Positions 50,613-60,225 of a stretch of DNA of 64,000 bases are shown piece after piece. Origin of the DNA: Haliotis asinina (Eukaryota > Mollusca > Gastropoda > Lepetellida > Haliotidae). Position numbers and translations under genes: made by a program. Position 1 is the stretch's first letter, and each line of letters opens with the position of its first letter. The stretch lies in the NCBI RefSeq assembly GCF_037392515.1, contig NC_090282.1:54336843-54400842 (forward strand), given 5' to 3'. Below the pieces are notes generated by a model that saw only the letters and a list, made by a program, of their open reading frames with translations, ran no database searches and was not told the origin of the DNA.

Positions 50613-51069
50613 GCCTTAGTTTGGGAACAACCTTGTCTTCTGTCATTCTAATAACGGAATGTAGATTTCTGTGAATATATTTGGTAAGGTTTATAACATC
50701 ACAAATCTTCCGCCAATGTGTAATGGAAACGGTTTTTAACATTTATTTATAATGTTCGTACTAGGGCACTGTCACTTTTCCGAGATGTAATTCGATGCAA
50801 GAGGTTAAGGATTTGATGAAATAGTTGACTAAACAGCAGCTGAGAGTGTTCGACGTACTAATTAAATATAGCAATACCATTTGTCACTCTGTTTTTAATT
50901 AATTTATTTATTTTGGGTTTGTTTTTTTTCGTGTTTATATGCCTGCGCGGCCTGGTCCCTTCGTTTATGATATTAAGCTGAGGAATTTCGGCATTTGAGT
51001 AGAGATGTTTGGATAATGATACATTAGATTAAATACTGAAAATATGTTTGTTTCGACTGCTGAGGTCCT
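50613..51069. other. AT-rich non-coding stretch
   Basis: Nothing recognised. Confidence 0.35.
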
Positions 51070-51957
51070 GGGCCCACTTGCACAAAACGACCTTAGAGCT
51101 ACAATCATTGTAAGTACTTAAGATCGCGATCTTAGGCTTCGGCTACAATCGCCATCCACTTGCACAAAGCGATTGTAGGCTAAGATCATTGTAAGTTACA
51201 ATCAAAACTTACAATTGGTCGGAACCAATTGTAAGGAGCTAAGATCATTGTAGTCAGTAGCAAAATGGCGTTCAAGTTGGTGTCAGTTTCACGCAAATAA
51301 TTAGCTTTACGTTTGGGGATTGCTTTTATATTGCATAAAACTGTATGGTTCGCCTCGACACTTCAACAACACGGAGAATGCAACATCGATTTAACGTCTG
51401 AAATATCGTTATTTGAGGTAGTGAACAACATCAGTATCGAGTCGATATCATAGAGTACAATTCTCACCCGATTCAGTGTTGGAAAAAGTATGAACACCAT
51501 ACCTTTTTGATAAACAAGGAAAGGATAGTAGAAAAAATAGAGAATAAACCCTGAGGTACGAGTGATTATACATGTTACCTTCCACGTTATCGCTTCCTTC
51601 TTCAATGTTATCATTTCCTTCAAAGATTTGTGGGTTGGGGTTTTGGGGGTCTTTTTTGGTTTTTTTTGCTTTGTTTTGATGAAGAATCTGCAAGGTGTGA
51701 TTAAAGAAGTGATCTCATTTGCGTGCAGTAACCAGTTCCACGTTTTATTTGCGCTGCATGCTATGCGGACTTGAAGACAACTGTAGACAGGAGTCGAGTT
51801 TAAGAAATTTCTACCTCCAACGTTGAAGACTGCGATCTAAAATCCATGCTGTCTTAAGATCGTGTTTGTGCAAGTGGATTAGGGCAATTGTACGGTGATT
51901 GTAAAGTTGATTGTAGGGGCCTAAGATTGATTGTAACTAAGATTGCTGGAGGCCCAC
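51070..51957. mobile_element. ~0.9-kb inverted-repeat transposon, possibly PIF/Harbinger-like
   Basis: cacttgcacaaaacga (51075) and ccacttgcacaaagc (51156) on the left face the inverted gtttgtgcaagtggatt (51864-51880) on the right. Outer ends also match as gggccc.. and ..ggccca. Between them, gattgtaag/ctaagatc motifs recur in both orientations, including a perfect aagatcgcgatctt palindrome and a 12-bp-arm hairpin at about 51205-51232 (cttacaattggt ... accaattgtaag). The internal ~600 bp has no transposase. The cttgcacaaa termini with ccttag/aagatc subterminal motifs remind me of Harbinger-type MITEs, but the target duplication was not resolved. Confidence 0.55.
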
Positions 51958-53080
51958 AGCGTGACATTGTTTCCAAGCGTCGCTCTCTCCCTTGCTGCTG
52001 GCTTCACAGATGCGTGATGTGGAAAGGATGAGGACAATAGCCACGAAGTCTTTCGAAGGTCTCGTCTCCAACAGAGACATTCCATTGGTATGAAACCGAT
52101 CAACTCAGTTTAGTCAAATCTGTAATCCCCTTAAAGCCAATATATGCTATTATTTTACCCACGTTGCTTCATATTATTTTGACAGAGCGAGGCACACCGG
52201 TTAATGCCAATATCCTCAAAAATCGTACCCCAAACGCCATACAGAAAGAGTACACCAAGTGCCAGTTCGTACTTGAAACACAGGGAAATCGATGGACAAT
52301 GGCGGGCACTTCCATAGTTCAGTACCGCATGATAGGTACATGTAATTCTAAATTTGAAGAGATATACAGCATTATTACCAAAACGTACAGAGCATACGAC
52401 TAACTTATCAATTAACGATAATGTTTCCTGTATTACAAATCAATTAAATTCGGGCACACTCCTTCTTCAGAGTCTATTATAATTAATTATGCCAAATGTG
52501 CTGACAACCTCCCTGAATCCCTCATCATCATAATACGCATTATCAAATGGTGGGCCAGGCGTCTCATAACATATATCACTCTGTTATGTGTGATTAGTTA
52601 TAGCATTCACTAGAATTATCAGTCTGTCAAATGTGTATATTTATACTGCTAAATGTGTATGATTATAGCATACACTGGAATTATCACTGTGCAAAATCAT
52701 TTTGACTGTATGTTTATTAGCATTCACTGGAATTATCAATCTGCAAAAGACACACAAATTAACTGAATTTGTTTTTTTAAGTAATGCTTTAAAAGCAAAG
52801 ATGCTTCTTCAGAAGATTTTTTTCTTTCGTGCCAGAGAAGAGCAGACTAAGTTCAAGTTAAATAAACTGTAATATCACTCCTCAGTGTTCAAGTTGCATT
52901 TTCTGAAATCCAGAAATCATTTTAAAATGTGTGACAACAATATCATCATGGAAAGAGTAGTTACGGTAAGTATAATAGATGAGTCAATCCTTTAAAAAAA
53001 ACCAAGCGCTCAGATTGAACATGTGGACTTTGGTACGCACTCTGTAACTGTAATGTTAGCATTCTCAATACAACAGAGGC
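51958..53080. other. Non-coding stretch
   Basis: Around 52550-52750 a loose repeat (agcattcactggaattatca) occurs four times at about 60-70-bp spacing. No gene recognised. Confidence 0.35.
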
Positions 53081-53230
53081 AGTGGGGTAGCCCAGGCGTT
53101 CGCTCGTCAATCCGAAGGCCCGGGTTCGACTACCCAGTGGGTACAGTGGCCCATGTCTTGTGTTCACCATCGAATGTTGCTGGAATCTTACTAAAAGCAG
53201 CGTAAACTAAATCTCACTCACTCACTCACT
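53081..53230 (+). mobile_element. Abalone-type tRNA-derived SINE, full copy
   Basis: A-box region ggggtagcccaggcgttcgc, B box ccgggttcgactacc, then gtgggtacagtggcccatgt, tgttgctggaatcttactaa aagcagcgtaaactaaatct and a (cact)n tail. Order and spacing match a tRNA-derived SINE with a 3' tail shared with the other SINE family in this window. Confidence 0.8.
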
Positions 53231-54212
53231 ACAATACCTTCGGTAACTACGTTAAGCGGTAATAGAGATTGATAAAGAACATGGGGACAGAAGATATAGT
53301 TTTAGTTGCAGAACTACAACCTTGCTTCATCATGGATTATTGGGTAAATGTGTTTCAACTATGATGTTGCTATTGTCAACGTTCGATAAATGTGGATTTA
53401 AGAAATAAAGTAGAACACATGTAATACTGTTATACTATACTTAACAAAAGATGTCGGAAGGTACATTTTTGTGCTTTACAAAACAAGACAATAACCTAGT
53501 TAAATGGCTATGTTAAGGTACTGGTTTAAATGTATATTTTCGGATAATATGAAAAGAAAACAATACCATTTTCAAATGATTACGGTAATGTGATTCGCGT
53601 ATAAACTGTTCTATACGGTATACAACTTGTACGGGGAACAGAAAGTTTTATATCATTATTCAAATACTTATTCATGTCGGTGAAACATCAAAATACAAAT
53701 GTTGGCCGTTGTAACCTATTCCGTGAGCGTGTATCTGAGGTACATCTACTAGATTGCTGTTTAATCGACGGACTACCGTAAAATACCGAGTAAGAGTTAC
53801 AGACCTATATCATCGTTGCTCGGAATAATTGCATAAACAAACGCTCGGAACTGAAGACAGAGACTGACAATATTCAATATACACATTTATGGAAACATGG
53901 AAAAGAGATTGATTTGTACATGACACTCATAAAAGTTCAGCAGCTCACGATGTATGTATTGTGTAGAGACATCACTGGATGGTGCTAGGAATAATCGGTT
54001 ATCTAGAGCTTACAGTGGTAGGCAATTCGAAAAGTGCTTCAGGATCGTAGGAATATTTCAAGCTTAACGCTAGCATGTTCTAGATGGTAATTACAAAGAA
54101 GTAACAACTTAGACCATACAAGATTAAAGCTAAAATGAAAGGAAAGGAAAGAGCATGGAAACCCAAGATGTTATAACCCACAGCTCTACCCGTTTGTAAT
54201 TATCATTGTTTT
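53231..54212. other. Non-coding stretch downstream of the DUF3504 gene
   Basis: AT-rich. If the minus-strand DUF3504 gene continued, its next exon, with the catalytic His/Arg/Tyr end, would be expected here or at lower coordinates. I could not find it. Confidence 0.35.
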
Positions 54213-54655
54213 CTAAAGATAAACTTTCAAGATGCTCCATGTCCGAGGAAGCTGGAAAAGAGCATCGCAGTCAGGATGGAGTTTTGACAGGTAGAACAGA
54301 TAAATACTGACTGGATCCTTGGATGACTCGTTCTCGTATATTCTGACATCTGAATAGTCCTTGTCATAGACTAAATCATTTCAATAAGTTTCCTTAAAAC
54401 TTCATTTATTCAAACAATCTATTTGTTTCAATCTAAGTCCAAAGTGCACCGAAATTCTATCCCCTTTGTCTATGTAATGTATTCGGCAAATATTCGGTGT
54501 ATCCCCTCTTATCATAAACCCCCCTCCGGGCAGGACCCTTAATTCTCAAACGCTATCAATACATGTCAATTAACACCTCCCTACGTCGGCGAATCTTACG
54601 TATGTACATGTGCATGGGCCTGTGATCTTACACAATGTGACGTAATGGCCCTGTG

Positions 54656-54663
54656 TATAAAAA
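54656..54663 (+). promoter_or_regulatory. LTR TATA box
   Basis: TATAAAAA, about 420 bases before the LTR AATAAA, with TGACGTAA about 12 bases upstream. The spacing to the expected start falls near the first gagacc repeat. The same arrangement recurs in the 3' LTR at 57155-57162. Confidence 0.6.
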
Positions 54664-54693
54664 CCTGACTGATATGGTCAGTCGACAGACCAA

Positions 54694-54837
54694 CCGGCGA
54701 GACCATCCAGCGAGACCAACCGGCGGGACCATCCAGCGAGACCATCCAGCGAGACCATCCAGTGAGACCATCCAGCGAGACCATCCAGCGAGACCAACCG
54801 GCGGGACCATCCAGCGAGACCAACCAGCAAGACCAAC
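54694..54837. repeat. 12-13-bp tandem repeat inside the LTR
   Basis: gagaccatccagc and gagaccaaccggc types, about 11 units, ending gagaccaaccagc aagaccaacc. The same array is base-identical in the 3' LTR (57193-57336), as expected if it is copied at each reverse transcription. The Asp/Gly/Trp-rich frames on the minus strand are artefacts. Confidence 0.9.
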
Positions 54838-55077
54838 CATGGAGACTAGATCATCGACAGAAGTGGGCGGATTGTGCGGGTAGTCGGGGTGTCGGCCAAG
54901 GCCGTCGCCCCACCTACGACTACGTCGACGACGAAGAATCGCCGTCGGACTTCTGAATGTGTGTAAGTGACAGAGCGGGTCTCCACATCGGGATCATTGG
55001 CCATTCAGTCCCGATGTGCGTTCTGTCACATGTTTACCACTGTATTTACCATTTTGACCATCCTTCGACCAAACAGT

Positions 55078-55083
55078 AATAAA
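55078..55083 (+). terminator. LTR polyadenylation signal
   Basis: AATAAA, repeated in the 3' LTR at 57577-57582. The latter would be the functional one for a full-length transcript. Confidence 0.6.
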
Positions 55084-55194
55084 ATATGGCTGCCGCTGTC
55101 TTCATCTCTAACGCCGACTCATGTCCTCCCTGTCTCTTGTCCACCATCCTAAACTACCACCCGAGAGTGACCACGACGGACGCTCTTGGACAGA

Positions 55195-55210
55195 TGGTGG
55201 AGAAATATCC
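55195..55210 (+). promoter_or_regulatory. Candidate primer-binding site
   Basis: TGGTGGAGAAATATCC begins two bases after the 5' LTR. The leading TGG complements a tRNA CCA end and the position is canonical. The matching tRNA was not identified. Confidence 0.45.
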
Positions 55211-55276
55211 AGTTTGCTGTGACTCACGCACGATTCCCCTACCCTAACTCGCAGCAAAGCAACTGGTAGTTTAGAA

Positions 55277-55735
55277 ATGGTGGTTGACAAGAGCAGCGTC
55301 AACGTCGGGCACCATCTTGGCGGAAGAACGAAGACATCAGACAGTCAGCCGACCCGACGGTCATCAGCGAAACAGCAGCTCATAGCCGGCAAACCTCAGC
55401 ACTTCCAGCAAAGTCATCGACAACAACAACAACAACAACCAGACCCAGTAAAGTCATATTATCGAGTGAGTACAACAACTTTCAACACCACTCTTCAAGA
55501 TCATGTCATCAAGACTCAAGATTCTTCATCACGTGCTTCACATTGTGTTCGTGTGACAATTTATGTGAACTTTTCTTCGAACTTTCTCACAACTTTTGTG
55601 TTTATACGTTTCCCTCGGACATTCTTGTACATGTCAGGTATGTCAATCTTCTCCAGCCATTGTTTCATATGTATTTATATGTGTCATATTTTTCATCTAC
55701 TGAGTACGTATTGCTATCTGTATGTGATGTTATGA
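55277..55735 (+). CDS. Small ORF inside the LTR element, unknown
   Basis: 152 codons beginning MVVDKSSVNVGHHLGGRTKT. The first half is basic, Ser/Gln-rich with a Gln run (near residues 48-54). The second half is hydrophobic, Phe/Tyr/Ile-rich and looks like untranslated AT-rich sequence. A strong splice donor (cga|GTGAGT, 55466-55471) lies between the halves, so only the first ~63 codons may ever have been coding. No gag, pol or env signature. Could be a leader remnant or chance. Confidence 0.25.
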   Translation: MVVDKSSVNVGHHLGGRTKTSDSQPTRRSSAKQQLIAGKPQHFQQSHRQQQQQQPDPVKSYYRVSTTTFNTTLQDHVIKTQDSSSRASHCVRVTIYVNFSSNFLTTFVFIRFPRTFLYMSGMSIFSSHCFICIYMCHIFHLLSTYCYLYVML

Positions 55736-56374
55736 GGCGTACATCTTTATTAGATTAGGTTTTTGAAGTCGGTTAGGCTCTTACATTACTACACATCCTT
55801 GCATATACACATTTAATGCAGATCAACGCTATCTGCGGGTTCCGAGTCGTCCCACTCAAATCAGACTCCCGGTTTCAAGGATTTTTCTAACAATTTGTTC
55901 CTCTATAACTATTACTATGGACAATAGCTTATAACGAGCTATGCAATACTGTAATTATTCTTCGTGAAAACGTCTAAATCTTTTTATGTGGTAAAAGCAG
56001 TCGTAGAAGTATAATAAGCTATGTCTCTCCAAGCTTATTTGATGGAGACTGTTTATCCAGTCTACATCCTACTTCTTCGTTTTGCCAACGTGCTTTTGTG
56101 CCTAGTTATGATACCGGCGAAAATTTAGTATCCATGTGCATAATACTTTCTATGGTAACTGGCACACAATATACAATTCGCTGAAATATCTACGAGCCAA
56201 TTTCACTTGAATTAATTTTTCATCAACTTTCGGTTTAGACCTTTGAAGTTGGTTAGGTTTGTTTGTTTTTTTCTCATGCCAATTCTACTTTTAGTGCAGA
56301 TCACATCTACATCTGCTAGCCTTGTCGAGTCTAGGCTCACCAATATAAGACTCCCAATTTCAAAGATCTTACTG
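55736..56374 (+). repeat. Duplicated ~130-bp module in the LTR element interior
   Basis: 55741-55880 and 56235-56372 share ttttgaagtcggttagg, ..gcagat..atctgc.., gtcgagt/gagtcgt and agactcccggtttcaaggat in order, with about 70 percent similarity. Both keep a GCAGAT / ATCTGC six-base stem (55818-55836 and 56296-56316) while the loop sequence and length differ. Confidence 0.55.
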
Positions 56375-56860
56375 TTGTCATGAAAATATTACATTCAAAT
56401 GCAAACGACGACGCATTACGCACATTCTGTTTTTGTTCCTGTAAGTCATATGTGTACTTATCAGTCAGGTATTCCGACTGTATGGGTGACCGCGAGCAGG
56501 AGTTTGCCGCTCGGTGGAAACGTCCAATGTTTTATTTGTACGAGCTGGATAGCCGCTCACCTGTGTTTTTGTTAACGGCTGGAATCTCCGCTGACCTGTA
56601 TTTTGTGTATAAACGTCCAGTATTGTTATTGTTATGTTTCGCCTGACTAATGTTGACAATTCGATTCATATATTACGTTGACGTTCCTGTATATCTTATC
56701 TAATGCCATTACGATTATATGACTTATGATCAATGCCTCTACCAGATATTGTCAACGCGTCAACGTTTCATGCAGTTTACCGTATACTTGTACATCCAAT
56801 ATTGTCATTATTTTCAAAAGGTGCTTTTGAGGACAAAAGCTCCACGACGTTCAGGGGTGT

Positions 56861-57691
56861 TGTCATAGACTAAATCATTTCAATAAGTTTCCTTAAAACT
56901 TCATTTATTCAAACAATCTATTTGTTTCAATCTAAGTCCAAAGTGCACCGAAATTCTATCCCCTTTGTCTATGTAATGTATTCGGCAAATATTCGGTGTA
57001 TCCCCTCTTATCATAAACCCCCCTCCGGGCAGGACCCTTAATTCTCAAACGCTATCAATACATGTCAATTAACACCTCCCTACGTCGGCGAATCTTACGT
57101 ATGTACATGTGCATGGGCCTGTGATCTTACACAATGTGACGTAATGGCCCTGTGTATAAAAACCTGACTGATATGGTCAGTCGACAGACCAACCGGCGAG
57201 ACCATCCAGCGAGACCAACCGGCGGGACCATCCAGCGAGACCATCCAGCGAGACCATCCAGTGAGACCATCCAGCGAGACCATCCAGCGAGACCAACCGG
57301 CGGGACCATCCAGCGAGACCAACCAGCAAGACCAACCATGGAGACTAGATCATCGACAGAAGTGGGCGGATTGTGCGGGTAGTCGGGGTGTCGGCCAAGG
57401 CCGTCGCCCCACCTACGACTACGTCGACGACGAAGAATCGCCGTCGGACTTCTGAATGTGTGTAAGTGACAGAGCGGGTCTCCACATCGGGATCATTGGC
57501 CATTCAGTCCCGATGTGCGTTCTGTCACATGTTTACCACTGTATTTACCATTTTGACCATCCTTCGACCAAACAGTAATAAAATATGGCTGCCGCTGTCT
57601 TCATCTCTAACACCGACTCATGTCCCCCCTGTCTCTTGTCCACCATCCTAAACTACCACCCGAGAGTGACCACGACGACCGCTCTTGGACA
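56861..57691 (+). repeat. 3' LTR
   Basis: Same order of motifs as the 5' LTR, ending TTGGACA at 57691, then the GTCCT duplication at 57692-57696. The sequence just before 56861 (gttcaggggtgt) is only weakly purine-rich, so the polypurine tract is poor or atypical. Confidence 0.92.
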
Positions 57692-58558
57692 GTCCTGATT
57701 AGATGGATTACTGCCTTGCCAGTTCTTTGTTTGCTCAGCCGAAGTGAAGGTAAGAAAATGTTTGTCGTTATCGTCGCGCTTCAGTTGAAGTGTCGATTTA
57801 GTAAACCTTCTCCAACCCTCACGTCCCCGCCTTCCCAGAAAGAAACATAGATTGAACCAAACCATTTCTTGAAGCCTGGTTGGGTCAGTACTCTCTAAAT
57901 CCCCAAAGTATCCTGACAGTTTGTCCATGTCTCCTCTCTCAATGCAAGGTTTGTGCTGGAGAGATCTCCCTCCATCTGTGAAGTAGGCTTTACAACGAGA
58001 TTCGAACATACTGTTTGCGTTTGTAAATTCTTTATCCGCCATAATGTTTATGTTCCGCGAGAAAGGTGGATCTCTTAGAGTACGATGGACTGCAGCTCAT
58101 AATGATCTAAGTGTGCTAGGGGTGGGAAGCTCCGCCTTCTTTGTGCGGTACTCAGCATATAATTTTCTTAATATTTTCGCCAGTTCTTCCGCTTCGACTG
58201 ATTTTAGATCAATGTTGATATTACGTCGAGATGCCCAGTCTAAAAAGCAATAAAAATATGCTTTGTAAGAAAAAAATGTGGCGATTATATCTGGCTCATG
58301 AATTACTATATCGAAATTGTTACAAAATTAGGCTTCGCGTCAAAGCTCACCAGTGAATGCCTTGGTCCCCCAGCAAGTTTCTTTTTTGGTATTTGCTGAT
58401 TTCCCTTCCATCTGGAGTTCATCAAGAGCCTCTTCATCCAAATCGCTGCCGGTTTCACTGATATGCGATTTGTCGCCCCAAAGGGAATCGGTAGGTGCAC
58501 GAAGCGCCCTTTCCATCTCACGAACCGACGCTGCCGTACCAGCACAATCAGACGCCAT

Positions 58559-59159
58559 CTTGTATTGTCAGCGTTCGGCGCATCAAAGCTGTCCACGCGC
58601 CCATTATGACGTCACTTGACAACAGAACTGATAGTGGCCCGTCGTTAAGGTTGAGCGGTCCAATATCATTTGCAGCGGCCCGCAAATTTCTGATAATAGG
58701 AGGTCCGTATCATGATAATTCCATGTATTTTAGCAATAATATATGACAAACAACCATAATGTGTTACATAACTTTTACAAGAAATATATGGAAACTTCTA
58801 AGGGCCACTCCTATTGCAAATCGTACTTTGTTTCATTCTTTAATACTTAACCGTTTGTTGCAGTTTGTTTTGTTGTGGTGAACTATGGCCTGTCATTTTG
58901 ATTTTTTTTTTCAAGTTTTGAATGACAGGGAGGCCCAAAAAAGGAAAATACAGGAAATAGTCCACTGCAGTCCTGGATAAAGGATGTGATGCGATAACTT
59001 GTGGCATGTTGTTACGAGAGTGTGTTTACTGTAGACTGTGTTATTGATTAAGTGATAATTGCTGTTTGATAATTGGTTATGGCTATACCAGGGCTGAGGT
59101 GACCGCTATTGCCACTGGTTTAGCCCTTTCTCCATGACAGAAGACAAAAGATGAACCCT
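58559..59159. other. Region 5' of the DUF3504 gene
   Basis: Upstream of the minus-strand start codon. Contains a long T run (58901-58911). No TATA box or CpG cluster stands out. Confidence 0.35.
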
Positions 59160-59815
59160 TTTTTCCTTGCAGTGGTTTTACGGCTTTTTTAGACGTTCAC
59201 CCGATTTATCAGTGCGACGACCTTATCTTCAGAAATCCAGAGAGCGCGTGTTACATCGGAGGAGACGGTTTCCAAGTCCATTTCTGAGCTTGATAACACC
59301 CTTACTTTAAGTCTAATCCACAACGTATTTACAATGTGGATAAAAGGTGCTTGTAGATAATCGCACCCCTCCTGTTGCCACCGGTCTGTGTGACAACTCC
59401 ACGCTCTACTACTTCAAGTACAACAGTTATAGAGAACGATAATGCAGCTGGTACGCCCATCTTTCATGGTAAAATGATGGCGGATGAACTTCTTGAAGGA
59501 TCCACTCCGGAGACAGATGGAACTGACTCGGGATGGTCGGACAGCACAATATTCCATCATTACTTACAGGATCATTTCCTCAAGTATTCTGTTGCCGCGT
59601 CTGTCCTCTTCTCGTCATGTATGATGGCCACAAGACTCACATCTCCATACTTTCATCAACTGGGCAAGACAACACCGTGTTGTATTGTTTGTTCTCCCGG
59701 TACATATTATCCACGTGTTGCAGCCGATGGATGTGGGGTGTTGTGGACCTTTTCCTCGGATTTATAACAACCTTTGTCACAAGTACTTAATGTATTTAAC
59801 TCGCTTTCGCTGGTT
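59160..59815 (+). pseudogene. pogo/Tigger-type (DDE_1) transposase remnant
   Basis: WFYGFFRRSPDLSVRRP (from 59173) matches the WF..F..R.P.LS.R.P block that links the CENP-B-type DNA-binding region to the catalytic domain. After a gap come AAGTPIFHGKMMADELLEGS, then TDSGWSDSTIFHHYLQDHF (frame 2), LLVMYDGHKTHISI (frame 1, second catalytic Asp at 59623) and FVLPVHIIHVLQPMDVG (frame 0, third Asp), followed by RIYNNLCHKYL. Each block is in a different frame and the first-Asp block is missing. This is the standard DDE_1 order with at least three frameshifts, so it is clearly a dead copy. The stretch 59240-59400 is poorly matched. Confidence 0.8.
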
Positions 59816-59904
59816 TATTACGTTTTGAAACATCTCATTGTAAGATAAATGGTAACTGACAGACGCTCGTTTAGTAATCTCTGTATATCAGCTATACGGC
59901 CGCA

Positions 59905-60091
59905 ATCTGTAAATAATCGAGTCCGGACCAGACAATCTTGTGATCAGCAATGGGGAACCGATGACATGCGTCAACCAAGTCAGCGAGCCTGAGCACCTGA
60001 TCGATCCCGTTTGCGACAATCACAGTCGCCTTATTGTTGGAAGCATGGGTTGCTGAAGAACTATTCTACCCCGGATCTTCACGGGTAAAAC
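59905..60091 (-). mobile_element. Second abalone SINE family, truncated copy
   Basis: The reverse complement matches 36265-36470: acccgtgaagatccggggta, cttcagcaacccatgcttcc, ctggtccggactcgattatt. It stops before the shared (actc)n tail, so it is 3'-truncated, which is unusual for retroposition and suggests later deletion. It also lacks about 20 bp in the middle. Confidence 0.75.
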
Positions 60092-60225
60092 TGTAGAACA
60101 AAGAGAATGGTATGATGGTCGTCTCATTCCTGTTCAACAAAAGTCAATTTTGAATTATGACCTATTTGGTGGTAAAACATGCACCAGCTGGGAAGGGAAT
60201 ACTTATCCACACTTTATTCAAGATT

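Larger units (their letters stand above)
54362..55192 (+). repeat. 5' LTR
   Basis: U3 holds a CRE-like TGACGTAA (about 54638-54645) just upstream of the TATA box TATAAAAA (54656-54663). An array of 12-13-bp units (gagaccatccagc / gagaccaaccggc, about 11 copies) fills about 54694-54837, in the region expected to be transcribed. AATAAA at 55078-55083 would serve as the polyadenylation signal. U5 then runs to 55192. Confidence 0.92.
54362..57691 (+). mobile_element. Non-autonomous LTR retrotransposon, 3,330 bp, young
   Basis: Two direct repeats of 831 bp (54362-55192 and 56861-57691, offset exactly 2499) begin TGTCATAGAC and end TTGGACA (TG..CA). The element is flanked by a perfect 5-bp duplication, GTCCT, at 54357-54361 and 57692-57696. 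The internal region is only 1668 bp with no reverse transcriptase, integrase or protease frame, so it resembles LARD/TRIM-type elements mobilised in trans. I saw four differences between the LTRs (55113, 55127, 55179, 55180), all near the 3' end, so identity is about 99.5 percent and the insertion is recent. It is inserted antisense into a coding exon of the DUF3504 gene. Superfamily (Gypsy, BEL or other) cannot be told without coding sequence. Confidence 0.93.
54213..58558 (-). pseudogene. DUF3504 / Crypton-derived tyrosine-recombinase-like gene, split by an LTR element
   Basis: Exon 1 (58558-58351) starts MASDCAGTAASVREMERALR and ends WGTKAFT plus one base before a GTGAGC donor (58350-58349). 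Exon 2 starts at 58239 after a TTGCTTTTTAG acceptor. The split codon restores Asp to give FTDWASRR, the invariant start of the core-binding half of this family (..F.DWL..R). It continues with ELAKILRKLYAEYRTKK, STLRSL, a TGA at 58099-58097 where relatives have Arg (CGA to TGA fits a CpG transition), AAVHRTLRDPPFSRNINI and NANSMFESRCKAYF. The box-I Arg region follows as WFNLCFFLGRRGREGWRR. At 57692 the coding sequence stops at a codon border against the LTR. It resumes at 54356 (YSDVRIYENESSKDPVSIYL ... LFQLPR) until TAG 54213-54215 or a weak donor near 54224. About 296 codons are visible. The catalytic C-terminus is absent. Known biology: DUF3504 proteins (KIAA1958, QRICH1, ZMYM2/3/4/6) descend from Crypton recombinases. 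This copy is dead by nonsense mutation plus insertion. Confidence 0.82.

Noticed and set aside
51921..52103. Minus-strand frame considered as the missing C-terminal exon of the DUF3504 gene
   Set aside because: It lacks the His-x-x-Arg and Tyr pattern and overlaps the inverted-repeat element end.
54596..54883. Trp/Asp/Gly-rich frames present twice (54.6 and 57.1 kb)
   Set aside because: They are the same LTR 13-mer array read in different frames; the duplication is the LTR pair itself.
58044..58253. Plus-strand 69-codon frame
   Set aside because: Shadow of exon 2 of the minus-strand DUF3504 gene, which explains this DNA far better.
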